A DNA stretch of 64,000 bases from Methylomonas sp. LL1 (GTDB lineage: Bacteria > Pseudomonadota > Gammaproteobacteria > Methylococcales > Methylomonadaceae), in contig NZ_CP064653.1 in the NCBI RefSeq assembly GCF_015711015.1, forward strand, positions 4,588,001 to 4,652,000. The letters are read 5' to 3'. This document shows positions 17,012-25,491 of this stretch, piece after piece. Position 1 is the first letter of the stretch; every line of letters begins with the position of its first letter. A program made the translations under genes and the position numbers. The notes beneath the pieces were generated by a model that searched no databases, was not told the DNA's origin, and saw only the letters and a program-made list of their open reading frames with translations.

Positions 17012-17479
17012 ATGATTGTGCTTACTATCAACGGCAAACGCCGTAATATCGATTTACCGGCGGATACTCCGCTACTCTGGGTTCTGCGTGATACGTTGGA
17101 GTTGACCGGGACCAAATACGGCTGCGGTATTTCCATCTGCGGCGCCTGTACGGTGCTGGTGGATGGCGAACCCGCCCGAGCCTGCGTGACGCCGGTTTCG
17201 GCGGTGCTGGATAAAAGCATCGTGACCATCGAAGCCATCGATCAGGATGCGACCGGGCGTAAGGTGCAGGAAGCCTGGTTGAATCTGGGAGTTCCACAGT
17301 GCGGTTATTGCCAGGCCGGACAAGTGATGGCGGCCACGGCCTTGCTCAAACGCACATCAAGCCCGACCGACGCCGACATCGACACGGCAATGAGCGGCAA
17401 TATCTGCCGTTGCGGTACCTATCCGCGCATTCGCGCCGCTATCAAGCAGGCCGCCGGTTTAACGGAGGATAAGCCATGA
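17012..17479 (+). CDS. Molybdenum hydroxylase 2Fe-2S subunit (IorA-like)
   Basis: This 155-residue electron-transfer subunit carries two [2Fe-2S] sites: the ferredoxin-type [17 protein letters not shown] (residues ~38-54) and the second-domain CGYCQAGQ with [13 protein letters not shown] (about 95-135). It matches the alpha subunit of isoquinoline 1-oxidoreductase and related aldehyde-oxidising enzymes. Its stop overlaps the start of the large subunit by 4 bases. A ribosome binding site GGGAGTAA precedes the ATG. Confidence 0.93.
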   Translation: MIVLTINGKRRNIDLPADTPLLWVLRDTLELTGTKYGCGISICGACTVLVDGEPARACVTPVSAVLDKSIVTIEAIDQDATGRKVQEAWLNLGVPQCGYCQAGQVMAATALLKRTSSPTDADIDTAMSGNICRCGTYPRIRAAIKQAAGLTEDKP

Positions 17480-19833
17480 AAAGATCCTTGGATAGCCTGG
17501 AATCGATAGCCGCCATGCCGGCTGATGACGACAACTTGAGTATCGTCAATGTCAGCCGGCGCGCATTTCTAAAAGAGCTGGCGTTGACCGGATTTGTGTT
17601 GGCCGCCGGTTTTCCAATGTTGACGAGGGCTGACGAAACCGCGGGCAGCGCCGAGCCGCAAAAATATGGCGCCGATGCGATGCCGCATGGTTGGGTCGAT
17701 GATGCTCTGGTATTCGTCGCTATCGCCGAAGACGGCGCCGTGACCATCATGTGCCATCGTTCGGAAATGGGGCAGGGCGTGCGTACCAGTTTGCCGATGG
17801 TGGTGGCCGACGAACTCGAGGCCAACTGGCTGCATGTCAAGGTCGAACAGGCGCCCGGCGATGAACGGCGTTACGGCAATCAGGATACCGACGGTTCCCG
17901 CAGCATGCGCCACTTCTTCATGCCGATGCGGCGAATCGGTGCCGCGGCCCGGCGGATGCTGGAATCGGCCGCCGCCGCGCAATGGCGGGTGCCGGTCGAG
18001 GAGGTTCGGGCGGAGTTGCATCAAGTGTTGCATCCAGCCACGGGCAGAACGTTGGGCTATGGCGAGCTGGCCAGGGCGGCGGCAAAGTTGCCTGTGCCCG
18101 AACGCCAAAGCCTGCGCCTAAAAAAAGAGGCCGATTTTCGTTACATCGGCAAGGGTTGGTTGAAGATTATCGACGGGTTGGATATCGTCACCGGCCGGGC
18201 GCAATACGGTATCGACACCCTCCTGCCGGACATGTTGTTCGCGGTCATCGCCCGTCCGCCGGTATTCGGTGGCAAGGTCTTGCGCTTCGATGCGAGCGAT
18301 GCGCTGAAATTGCCGGGCGTGGTCAAGGTGATCGAGTTGAAAAGCAGTCCGCCGCCGGCCGATTTCAATCCGCTCGGAGGCGTGGCGGTGATTGCCCGCA
18401 ACACCTGGGCCGCCATGCAGGGGCGCAACGCATTGAAGATCGAATGGGATAATGGCCCGCACGCCGGCTACGACTCGGTAGCGTACAGGGCCGAACTGGA
18501 AGCTGCCGCGCGCAAACCGGGTAAAGTGGTCCGTAACGACGGCGATGTCGATAGCGCTTTGCAAGACGCGCCTAAACGGTTGGAAGCAGAATATTACGCG
18601 CCACATCTGGCACAGGCGCCGATGGAGCCGCCGGCGGCAACCGCCCGGATAGTCGATGGCCATTGCGAGGTTTGGACTTGCACTCAGGCGCCGCAGGTTT
18701 CGCGCGAACGCGTGGCCAAATGGTTGAATCTGCCTGAAGATAAGGTCACGATACATGTGACATTGTTGGGAGGCGGTTTCGGACGCAAATCCAAACCCGA
18801 CTATGTGATCGAAGCGGCGTTGTTGTCGCAAGCCATGCAGGGTCAAGCGGTCAAGCTGACTTGGACTCGCGAGGACGATTTACGCCATTCTTATTTCCAT
18901 ACGGTTTCGGTCGAACGCTTGGAAGCCGGAATGGATGCCGAGGGGAAGCCGGTGGCTTGGTTGCATAGAACGGTGGCGCCGAGCATTTCGTCCACTTTCG
19001 CCGCCGGCAGCAAACATCAGATGCCGGCCGAGCTGGGGATGGGCGTGATCAACGTGCCGTTTGCAATACCGAATCTACGGATCGAAAATCCCGAGGCGGA
19101 AGCGCATACTCGCATAGGCTGGTTTCGCTCGGTTTCCAATATCCCACATGCTTTCGCCATCCAGTCCTTCATTGCCGAATTGGCTGCCGCGGCGGGCCGA
19201 GATCACCGGGATTTCCTGCTGGAATTGATCGGCCCGCCGCGGCGTATCGATCCGCGCAGCCTAGGCGATAGCTGGAATCAGGGCGAATCGCCCGACTTGT
19301 ATCCGGTGGATACCGGCCGGCTGCGGCGGGTGGTTGAGGTTGCCACCCGCGAAGCCGGATGGGGGCGTCAGCTTGCCTCGGGGCGGGGATTGGGCTTGGC
19401 CGCGCACTACAGCTTTGTTACCTATGTCGCGGTAGTGGCGGAGGTAGCGGTCGACCGGGAAGGTAAACTCAGCATGCCCAGAATCGACATCTCGGTGGAT
19501 TGTGGGCCGCAGGTCAATCCCGAGCGCATCCGCTCGCAGATCGAAGGCGCCTGCATCATGGGTGTCAGCCTGGCTACACTGGGCGAAATCAGCTTTAAGG
19601 ATGGAGTCGTGATGCAGGATAATTTCCATGCTTATCAATTGACCCATATCGATGACGCGCCGCGCGAAATCAAGGTGCATTTGCTGCCCGCCGCCGAATT
19701 CGATACGCCGCTGGGCGGGGTGGGCGAGCCAGGCGTGCCGCCTATCGCGCCGGCATTATGCAACGCGATTTTCGCAGCCACCGGCCAACGTATCCGACAA
19801 CTCCCCATCCGGGATCAGTTACGCAAAGACTGA
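17476..19833 (+). CDS. Molybdenum hydroxylase large subunit (IorB-like), Tat-exported
   Basis: The 785-residue catalytic subunit binds the molybdenum cofactor and resembles isoquinoline 1-oxidoreductase beta and periplasmic aldehyde dehydrogenases of the same class. A twin-arginine signal ([19 protein letters not shown]) lies at residues ~28-46, so the enzyme is probably exported folded with the small subunit. Conserved cofactor regions include [18 protein letters not shown] near 97, [14 protein letters not shown] near 432 and [18 protein letters not shown] near 747 with the catalytic Glu. Real substrate is unknown; aldehydes or N-heterocycles are the likely classes. Confidence 0.93.
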   Translation: MKRSLDSLESIAAMPADDDNLSIVNVSRRAFLKELALTGFVLAAGFPMLTRADETAGSAEPQKYGADAMPHGWVDDALVFVAIAEDGAVTIMCHRSEMGQGVRTSLPMVVADELEANWLHVKVEQAPGDERRYGNQDTDGSRSMRHFFMPMRRIGAAARRMLESAAAAQWRVPVEEVRAELHQVLHPATGRTLGYGELARAAAKLPVPERQSLRLKKEADFRYIGKGWLKIIDGLDIVTGRAQYGIDTLLPDMLFAVIARPPVFGGKVLRFDASDALKLPGVVKVIELKSSPPPADFNPLGGVAVIARNTWAAMQGRNALKIEWDNGPHAGYDSVAYRAELEAAARKPGKVVRNDGDVDSALQDAPKRLEAEYYAPHLAQAPMEPPAATARIVDGHCEVWTCTQAPQVSRERVAKWLNLPEDKVTIHVTLLGGGFGRKSKPDYVIEAALLSQAMQGQAVKLTWTREDDLRHSYFHTVSVERLEAGMDAEGKPVAWLHRTVAPSISSTFAAGSKHQMPAELGMGVINVPFAIPNLRIENPEAEAHTRIGWFRSVSNIPHAFAIQSFIAELAAAAGRDHRDFLLELIGPPRRIDPRSLGDSWNQGESPDLYPVDTGRLRRVVEVATREAGWGRQLASGRGLGLAAHYSFVTYVAVVAEVAVDREGKLSMPRIDISVDCGPQVNPERIRSQIEGACIMGVSLATLGEISFKDGVVMQDNFHAYQLTHIDDAPREIKVHLLPAAEFDTPLGGVGEPGVPPIAPALCNAIFAATGQRIRQLPIRDQLRKD

Positions 19834-19848
19834 TTTTTCGGTGCCAAA

Positions 19849-19877
19849 CCGCCTTGCCTCTTTTTGAGGCGGGGCGG
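19849..19877 (+). terminator. Terminator-like hairpin after iorB-like gene
   Basis: A 12-bp stem (CCGCCTTGCCTC with GAGGCGGGGCGG, two G-T pairs) closes on a TTTTT loop 16 bases after the stop codon. No T run follows the stem, so efficiency is unclear, but it probably marks the end of the molybdenum hydroxylase operon. Confidence 0.5.
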
Positions 19878-20047
19878 CTTGGGCCGCACCACAACCCCTT
19901 CTAAGTCTCCCTGCTGTTTTCCGGTTGCGATTTCTGACTGTCACCTCTGCCAGCGCTGACATCGCGCTACTGCCAAGCTTGTCATGTGATTTATAAAAAA
20001 CCACTGAAAGTTGAGTGTAAGTTATTGAAAAATAAATTGCATAAAAA

Positions 20048-20062
20048 TGGCATGCAATATGC
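20048..20062 (+). promoter_or_regulatory. Sigma-54-type -24/-12 promoter for PEP-CTERM genes
   Basis: TGGCATGCAATATGC keeps the invariant GG-N10-GC spacing of sigma-54 promoters, with TGGCAT at -24 and ATGC at -12. A start about 12 bases downstream would leave a ~65-base leader before GTG 20140. PEP-CTERM genes in other bacteria are often controlled by the PrsK/PrsR sigma-54 system, which supports the call. Confidence 0.6.
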
Positions 20063-20139
20063 TTTTGGCTGAGGGGTGACAAATTTTTCGAATCATTGGC
20101 ATGCCGTATTCATTTTTCGCATACCTGAAGGGAGTTAGC

Positions 20140-20799
20140 GTGAATAGTTTAAAGTTGAAATTGGGTTGGTCCGCAATATTGGCAAGCGTTTTATTTTTTC
20201 AAGGTGCGGAAGCCGCAACGTTGATTGATGACTTTCAGGATGCTCAAGTGGCTGTCAATGGAAGTGATGGACCTCTGGCCATAAGCCAGCCGCATACCGA
20301 TTTATTGAATTTGCAAAGAACGTTGACAGCGACTGCCGGCGGCAGCTATCAAACGTTGATCGGTGTCGATCAGGGCGTTTTGGGGGTCAGCACCGATTCG
20401 GATACGGCAACTAGTAGCGCCAGTGTTTATTACACTTTCGAGGCCATCGATTTGACATCGACCGCAAGCGGCATCTTCTTCAATGTCGACTTTATCGATT
20501 CGAGTTTTCAGCTCCGGATGATAGCCAATGCTACATCCAGCTTTGGTTTCAAGACATTTGATCAGGATGATGTGGGCCGGCATTTTGTCAGTTTTTCCGA
20601 GTTTTCCGATTCATCTGTTTTTGCCGGACTCCAAAGTCTTGAACTCAAATTTGAAGGGGTTAATGCTTGGGATGCGGAGTTTAGTTTGATGGCTGCCGAT
20701 GTCAATAATGTACCTGAGCCTCCGGTATTGGCCTTGCTAGGTTTTGGTTTGTTGGTTGTTAATGGATTTGGACGGACTAAACCACGGCCGGTTAATTAA
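20140..20799 (+). CDS. PEP-CTERM-like secreted protein
   Basis: The 219-residue exported protein begins at GTG 20140, placed by the AGGGAGTTAGC ribosome binding site just upstream; an ATG at 20101 would add 13 residues ahead of the signal peptide. The signal peptide ends near AEAA|TLIDDF. The C-terminus has a sorting tail: NVPEPPVLALLGFGLLVVNG followed by an Arg/Lys-containing end, the PEP motif, hydrophobic helix and basic tail of exosortase substrates. The middle region is Ser/Thr/Asp-rich and unrecognised. The next gene is a paralogue. Confidence 0.82.
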   Translation: MNSLKLKLGWSAILASVLFFQGAEAATLIDDFQDAQVAVNGSDGPLAISQPHTDLLNLQRTLTATAGGSYQTLIGVDQGVLGVSTDSDTATSSASVYYTFEAIDLTSTASGIFFNVDFIDSSFQLRMIANATSSFGFKTFDQDDVGRHFVSFSEFSDSSVFAGLQSLELKFEGVNAWDAEFSLMAADVNNVPEPPVLALLGFGLLVVNGFGRTKPRPVN

Positions 20800-20844
20800 G
20801 CAGAACACGACCACGCATTTAATTATTTGAAAGGATCACACAAC

Positions 20845-21546
20845 ATGCAAGCAAAGTATCCGCAAAATGCTTTCTCGGCCATCGTCTTATTCAGTGCCGT
20901 TTTGTTCTCAAACTTGGGTTATGCCGATACATTGATGATCGATGGTTTCACCCATGACCAGTCGATTACCGATCTAGGAAGTAGTCTTGGGTCAACCGGC
21001 AATACCGTGAATAGCCTTACCGGAACCGACCTGATAAACGCATCGAGAACATTCAGCGCGCATGCAACCGGTAGCGGTCTATTCGCTTGGGAAAAGATTA
21101 CATCGGAAGACGGGGTGTTAAGGATAGCCAATGGTTCAAGGTCGGCGGGGGATGCTTCCATCGGTTGGACTTTCGATCCGATTGACTTCACCCGTTATGG
21201 CAATGCAATCTTGCTGGAAGTGAAATCGATCGATCTGGATGTGAAGGTCGAAATGATCGCCAATGGCATTTCAAGCTCCGGGCTTAAAACTTATAACACT
21301 GCGGGTGATTTTCTGATCAACTTTAGCGATTTCTCCAATAGCGGTGTGTTTTCCAAGATTAATAGTTTTAGTATGAATTTTTCCGGCCCTAGAGCATGGG
21401 ACGGTCAATTTCGGCTGTTGACCACTACCAATCAACTTCCTAGTTTAAATACATCGACTCCGGTTCCACTGCCGCCCGCGTTTGTGATGATGGGGTCTGT
21501 GTTATTGGGTTATTTGGGAGTGTCTCGTAGAAGAGTGCGGAGCTAA
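20845..21546 (+). CDS. VPLPA-CTERM-like secreted protein, paralogue of previous gene
   Basis: The 233-residue protein starts at ATG 20845 with AAAGGATCAC upstream as ribosome binding site and has a signal peptide ending near GYADT. Its body shares the layout of the preceding protein (LIDDF/MIDGFTHDQ start, IANATSSFGFKT versus IANGISSSGLKTY, FSDSSVF versus FSNSGVF, AWDAEF versus AWDGQF), so the two arose by duplication. The C-terminus is VPLPPAFVMMGSVLLGYLGV followed by SRRRVRS, an exosortase-type sorting signal. Function of the family is not recognised. Confidence 0.82.
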   Translation: MQAKYPQNAFSAIVLFSAVLFSNLGYADTLMIDGFTHDQSITDLGSSLGSTGNTVNSLTGTDLINASRTFSAHATGSGLFAWEKITSEDGVLRIANGSRSAGDASIGWTFDPIDFTRYGNAILLEVKSIDLDVKVEMIANGISSSGLKTYNTAGDFLINFSDFSNSGVFSKINSFSMNFSGPRAWDGQFRLLTTTNQLPSLNTSTPVPLPPAFVMMGSVLLGYLGVSRRRVRS

Positions 21547-21589
21547 GAAATCAAATAAAGGGGAGAGGCTTAAAACCTCGTTGTAAGTT

Positions 21590-21620
21590 GGAGCCCGACT
21601 ACTGGAAGTCGTCGGGCTCC
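21590..21620 (+). terminator. Terminator-like hairpin after PEP-CTERM pair
   Basis: A perfect 10-bp stem (GGAGCCCGAC with GTCGGGCTCC) and 11-base loop lie about 45 bases after the second PEP-CTERM gene. A T-rich stretch follows only about 15 bases later, so termination is probable but not textbook. Confidence 0.6.
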
Positions 21621-21784
21621 CGCCTGGCTATTCCGGTTTTATCATCAATAGAAAGCGGTCGGACACCATGCTGATTTGTTAAATTCGGTTGAAGTTCGTT
21701 CGGTCTGCCGCATACTAATTCATTCGTATCCCGCCATTCTTTCTATAGGCATTTTGCCTAATGCGATACCTGTATTGCCGTGAT

Positions 21785-23137
21785 TTAAATGGCGTACTTC
21801 TTGCGCTTGCGCCAAAGCGTTGCCCGGCTCATGCCGAGCTGGCGGGCGGCGGTTTCCAAATGACCATCGGCCGATTGCAATACTTCTCTAATCAGTTCGG
21901 CTTCGTTCATTCGGCCGCTACTTATGTCTGATGTTAATAATGTATTGTTCGATCGCGGTGCTTCTCGAAATTCGGGAGGCAAGTCGTCCATCGTAATGGC
22001 ATTGCCGCGGCCCACGGCAAAGGCATATTCGATCACGTTTTTCAATTCTCGAACATTGCCGGGCCAGCGGTGATCCAGCAGGCGGCGCATCGCGTCGGGC
22101 GCTATGCTGTCGACATGGCGTGGTCCATGCTGATTGTGTTGTTGGATGCATTGCCATAACAACAGGTCCACATCTTGCACTCTTTCCCGCAAGGGCGGTA
22201 AGAATATCGGCACGACCCTCAGCCTATACATCAAATCTTCCCGAAAGCGTCCGGCTTTAACTTCTTCTCGTAACGAGCGATGAGTGGCGGCGATGATGCG
22301 GACATCGACCGTGATCGCCGCATCGCCTCCCACCGGGATAAAGCTTTGCTCCTGCAGTACTCGCAGCAGTTTGGCCTGTAATTCCAGCGGCAATTCGGCT
22401 ACTTCATCCAGAAATAACGTGCCGCCATGGGCGCGCTGAAACAGGCCGGCATGATTGCGCATGGCACCGGTGAAAGCACCCTTGACATGGCCGAACAATT
22501 CGCTTTCCAAAAGGTTGGGGCTCAGTGCCGCGCAGTTGATGGCCAGAAACGGTTTTCCGCGACGCACACTTTCCAGATGCAGGGCGTGGGCCACCAGTTC
22601 CTTACCGGTACCCGATTCGCCGCGGATCAACACAGTGGCCTCGGTTTCGGCGACATTGCGGATGATTTTAATCGCTTCCTGCATGGCCGGGTCGCGCGAC
22701 AGAATGCCGTGGAAGCTTTCGCTGTCGGTGGTGGAATGAACGGCTGCGGCTTCGGCTTGCGGTTGTAGAAACTCCAATGCGCCGGCGAATTGACCGTCGG
22801 CGGCGAAAAAGGCGCGGGCGGTACGGTAGCAGGTAAGGGCTTCGCCGCTTGGGCGCCGTAATTGCACCATTTGCGCCTTGATCAGGCCGTGTTCCGCCAG
22901 ACCGCAAGGGTCGCGATCCTCGGCGCAGCTTAGCGCTTCGGTGCAGGCTTTACCGAGCACTTCATCGGCGGGCAGGCCGAATAATTTTTCGGCGCCCTTG
23001 CTCCAGAACAGAATCTTGCCGGCCGCATCCACCGCGAATACCGCGCCGGCATCGAGCAAGTCAGTCAGAACCGAGACTACCTGATCGGGCCCGATTTGGC
23101 TCAGCCAGCGATTGAAAAAGGGGGATGATTGGCTCAT
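21785..23137 (-). CDS. FisR-like sigma-54-dependent activator
   Basis: The 450-residue protein has an N-terminal PAS-like sensor (residues ~15-125), a sigma-54 AAA+ domain with Walker A GESGTGKE, the GAFTGA loop and Walker [11 protein letters not shown], and a C-terminal Fis-type helix-turn-helix ([19 protein letters not shown]). Cysteines at 65, 71, 78 and 103 lie in or near the sensor; FisR of Cupriavidus uses a comparable cysteine set to sense sulfane sulfur and switch on persulfide dioxygenase. Here the divergent neighbour is exactly a persulfide dioxygenase, with a palindrome and a -24-like element between them. FisR-like function is strongly suggested by context. Confidence 0.85.
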   Translation of the reverse strand: MSQSSPFFNRWLSQIGPDQVVSVLTDLLDAGAVFAVDAAGKILFWSKGAEKLFGLPADEVLGKACTEALSCAEDRDPCGLAEHGLIKAQMVQLRRPSGEALTCYRTARAFFAADGQFAGALEFLQPQAEAAAVHSTTDSESFHGILSRDPAMQEAIKIIRNVAETEATVLIRGESGTGKELVAHALHLESVRRGKPFLAINCAALSPNLLESELFGHVKGAFTGAMRNHAGLFQRAHGGTLFLDEVAELPLELQAKLLRVLQEQSFIPVGGDAAITVDVRIIAATHRSLREEVKAGRFREDLMYRLRVVPIFLPPLRERVQDVDLLLWQCIQQHNQHGPRHVDSIAPDAMRRLLDHRWPGNVRELKNVIEYAFAVGRGNAITMDDLPPEFREAPRSNNTLLTSDISSGRMNEAELIREVLQSADGHLETAARQLGMSRATLWRKRKKYAI

Positions 23138-23190
23138 GCGATGGCGGAGTCTGTTTCAAGTATGTTGCAAATGTAGCATAAATGTTTCAG

Positions 23191-23207
23191 TGTTTCATGA
23201 TGAAACA
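23191..23207. promoter_or_regulatory. Palindromic enhancer-site candidate for the sigma-54 activator
   Basis: TGTTTCATGATGAAACA is a near-perfect 17-base palindrome. Extra TGTTTCA half-sites lie at 23152-23158 and 23183-23189. It sits about 90 bases upstream of the -24-like element at 23281, a normal place for activator binding, and within the shared regulatory gap of the activator gene. Confidence 0.6.
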
Positions 23208-23280
23208 GTCTGTATCAGTCTGCTGAATCATAAGTTGCTGATAAAGCAAGGTCTTAAGGCCGACAAGCAGTAGCAAAAAA

Positions 23281-23297
23281 CTGGCATGGCAATTGAT
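23281..23297 (+). promoter_or_regulatory. Candidate sigma-54 promoter before persulfide dioxygenase
   Basis: CTGGCATGGCAATTGAT resembles the -24/-12 consensus, with TGGCAT and TTG correctly spaced, but the -12 GC is GA, so it is imperfect. The divergent sigma-54 activator and enhancer palindrome support it. Confidence 0.42.
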
Positions 23298-23348
23298 ATA
23301 AGATTATCAGTTATTTCTAATTTATTGTGCTTCATCAGGAGTCTTACC

Positions 23349-24047
23349 ATGATTTTCAGACAGCTTTATGAGCCGGAAACCTCTACATACAGTTACTTAG
23401 TGGGCTGCGAACGCAGTCGGCGCGCGATTCTGATCGATCCCGTCGCTTCGGAGATCGAACAGTATCTGGCGTTATTGCAAAGCCTGAATCTCAGATTGAT
23501 CTACACCCTGGAAACGCATGTGCATGCCGACCATATTACCGGTGCCGGCGTATTACGCGAAAAACTGGGTAGTAAAAGTGTGGTGCATCGCGACGCGGGC
23601 GCCATGTGCGCCGATTTACTGGTGACCGAAGGCGTGACGTTGCAAGTGGGGGATCTGGATATTGAAGTACGGCATACCCCAGGCCATACCAGCGGTTGCG
23701 TCAGTTACGTGATGACGGATCGGGTGTTCACGGGCGACGCCTTATTGATTGGCGGCAGCGGCCGTACCGATTTTCAGCAAGGCGATGCCGGTAAGCTATA
23801 TGACAGTATCACCACCCGGTTATTCACATTGCCGGCCGATACCTTGGTCTATCCGGGACATGACTATCAGGGTAACACCGTATCGACCATCAAACAGGAA
23901 ATCGCCAAAAATGCCCGATTGGGCGGAGGCCGCACACGCGAGGAATTTATCGCCATCATGCGGGATTTGAAGTTGGCTTATCCAAAATTTATCGACAAGG
24001 CCTTGCCCGCCAACCAGTCTTGCGGGCTGGTCGTGGAACGGGATTAG
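23349..24047 (+). CDS. Persulfide dioxygenase (ETHE1/Blh type MBL-fold protein)
   Basis: This 232-residue metallo-beta-lactamase-fold enzyme matches bacterial persulfide dioxygenases, which oxidise glutathione persulfide to sulfite. The metal motif ETHVHADHITGAGVLR (HxHxDH) lies near residue 56, HTPGHTSGCVSY near 112, GDALLIGGSGRTDFQ near 133 and YPGHDYQG near 174. The start is ATG 23349, preceded by CAGGAGTCTTACC; an upstream in-frame ATG lacks a ribosome binding site. It is divergent from a FisR-like activator and precedes a TauE sulfite-type exporter by 10 bases, fitting removal of the sulfite product. Confidence 0.93.
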   Translation: MIFRQLYEPETSTYSYLVGCERSRRAILIDPVASEIEQYLALLQSLNLRLIYTLETHVHADHITGAGVLREKLGSKSVVHRDAGAMCADLLVTEGVTLQVGDLDIEVRHTPGHTSGCVSYVMTDRVFTGDALLIGGSGRTDFQQGDAGKLYDSITTRLFTLPADTLVYPGHDYQGNTVSTIKQEIAKNARLGGGRTREEFIAIMRDLKLAYPKFIDKALPANQSCGLVVERD

Positions 24048-24057
24048 GAGAGCTGCA

Positions 24058-24993
24058 ATGTTGATGACCTTATCGCTATCGATGATCATCGGTTTATTGC
24101 TGGGATTACTGGGAGGTGGTGGGTCGATTTTGACGGTTCCAATGCTGGTTTATTTGCTGCATGTCGAACCTAAAACCGCGATTACCACCTCGTTCGTGGT
24201 GGTCGGTCTTTCCAGTCTGATGGCGTTAATACCGCATGCCAGACGCCATTCGGTGTGCTGGAAGAGTGGAGTATTTTTCGGATTGTCGGGGATGGCTGGT
24301 GCGTTTGCCGGCGGCCGTTTGGCCTCGTATTTCTCAGCCGATCTGCTGATGTCCTTGTTCGGGTTGATCAGTTTTTCGACAGGATTATTGATGCTGCGTG
24401 GCTCGGCTATCCCGCCAAACTCCAGCTCGAATTCGACAAAAGCGCCAGTATCGGTCTGTCCGTTACGCGTTCCCTATTTGCGGGTACTGTTCGATGGCTT
24501 TTTCGTGGGTGGCGTGACCGGCATGGTCGGTGTCGGCGGGGGATTCTTGATCGTGCCGGCCCTAACCTTGCTGGTAGGCCTGCCGATGCAAGGCGCGGTC
24601 GGGACTTCCCTGTTCATTATCGTGATGAATGCGTTGGCCGGTTTGGCCGGATACAGTCAACACGCGGTACTGGATCTGTCGTTGATCACTATCGTTACCA
24701 GTGGGGCTTTGGTGGGCAGCGCGATGGGAGCTATAGTCTCCGGCTATCTCAAGCCGGCCTGGTTGCGACGCGGGTTTGGGCTGATGGTGGTAGCGGTGGG
24801 GATTTATGTGCTGTCCCAATCCCTTACCGACCAATTAATCATCAGCGGCGAAGTGTGGTTGAGTAATGCGCGGTCCGCCAACTGGACGGTGTTGGCTCTG
24901 CTGCTGGTATTGGTGTTATTGCGTATCGGCAGCTGGATACATAAAACCGATGTCGGTATTTTACCGCCCCAACACCCAGCCGACGGGCGCTAA
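24058..24993 (+). CDS. TauE/SafE family exporter
   Basis: The 311-residue membrane protein has the TauE/SafE pattern of about eight helices in two repeats: GLLLGLLGGGGSILTVPMLV near residue 12 and GFFVGGVTGMVGVGGGFLIV near 150. TauE/SafE proteins are implicated in export of sulfite or other organosulfonates. It follows the persulfide dioxygenase by 10 bases, so exporting the sulfite made by that enzyme is the natural inference; the actual substrate is not shown by sequence. Confidence 0.9.
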   Translation: MLMTLSLSMIIGLLLGLLGGGGSILTVPMLVYLLHVEPKTAITTSFVVVGLSSLMALIPHARRHSVCWKSGVFFGLSGMAGAFAGGRLASYFSADLLMSLFGLISFSTGLLMLRGSAIPPNSSSNSTKAPVSVCPLRVPYLRVLFDGFFVGGVTGMVGVGGGFLIVPALTLLVGLPMQGAVGTSLFIIVMNALAGLAGYSQHAVLDLSLITIVTSGALVGSAMGAIVSGYLKPAWLRRGFGLMVVAVGIYVLSQSLTDQLIISGEVWLSNARSANWTVLALLLVLVLLRIGSWIHKTDVGILPPQHPADGR

Positions 24994-24997
24994 GACT

Positions 24998-25420
24998 ATG
25001 CGGGCACAAGGCTTTAATGAATTACACGCCAGCGTCAAACATTGGGCGGATGAGCTAGGTAGTTTGCTGATCGAGGCCTTTCACTATCTGGCCTTATTTG
25101 TGATTGGCGCCAGCATCGTCTGGTCGGCCGTGTTTGCCTATGCCGTCATGGTCAGCCAAGGCCACGCCACCATCGGCGATATTTTGCTACTTTTTATTTT
25201 TCTGGAACTGGGCGCGATGGTGGGAATTTATTTCAAAACCAACGTCATGCCGGTGCGCTGTCTGATTTATATCGCTATTACGGCATTGGCTAGGCTGATG
25301 ATTGCCGATGTGCAGGCCCATCATCAGGCCGGCATGGGCATGCTGTGGGTATCGGCGGCCATTCTGCTGCTGGCCATTTCCACGCGGGTGATGCTAAAAC
25401 CACCGCCGGATAACGACTGA
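24998..25420 (+). CDS. PsiE family membrane protein
   Basis: The 140-residue protein starts at ATG 24998, a few bases after the TauE stop. It has four hydrophobic segments (LIEAFHYLALFVIGASIVWS, DILLLFIFLELGAMVGIYF, MPVRCLIYIAITALARLMI and MLWVSAAILLLAIS), the layout of phosphate-starvation-inducible PsiE proteins, whose biochemical role is unknown. It lies in the same-strand run from persulfide dioxygenase to the bd oxidase. Whether it is functionally tied to sulfur stress is unknown. Confidence 0.85.
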   Translation: MRAQGFNELHASVKHWADELGSLLIEAFHYLALFVIGASIVWSAVFAYAVMVSQGHATIGDILLLFIFLELGAMVGIYFKTNVMPVRCLIYIAITALARLMIADVQAHHQAGMGMLWVSAAILLLAISTRVMLKPPPDND

Positions 25421-25491
25421 AATCGATAGCTACAGGGATGTGACATCTACTCATGATTAAAACAAGAACCAATCAAGGTCTAGGAGCTGTG

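Larger units (their letters stand above)
19834..20139. other. 306-base intergenic stretch
   Basis: Holds the hairpin at 19849-19877 and, further right, a sigma-54-type promoter at 20048-20062. No additional gene is seen. Confidence 0.6.
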
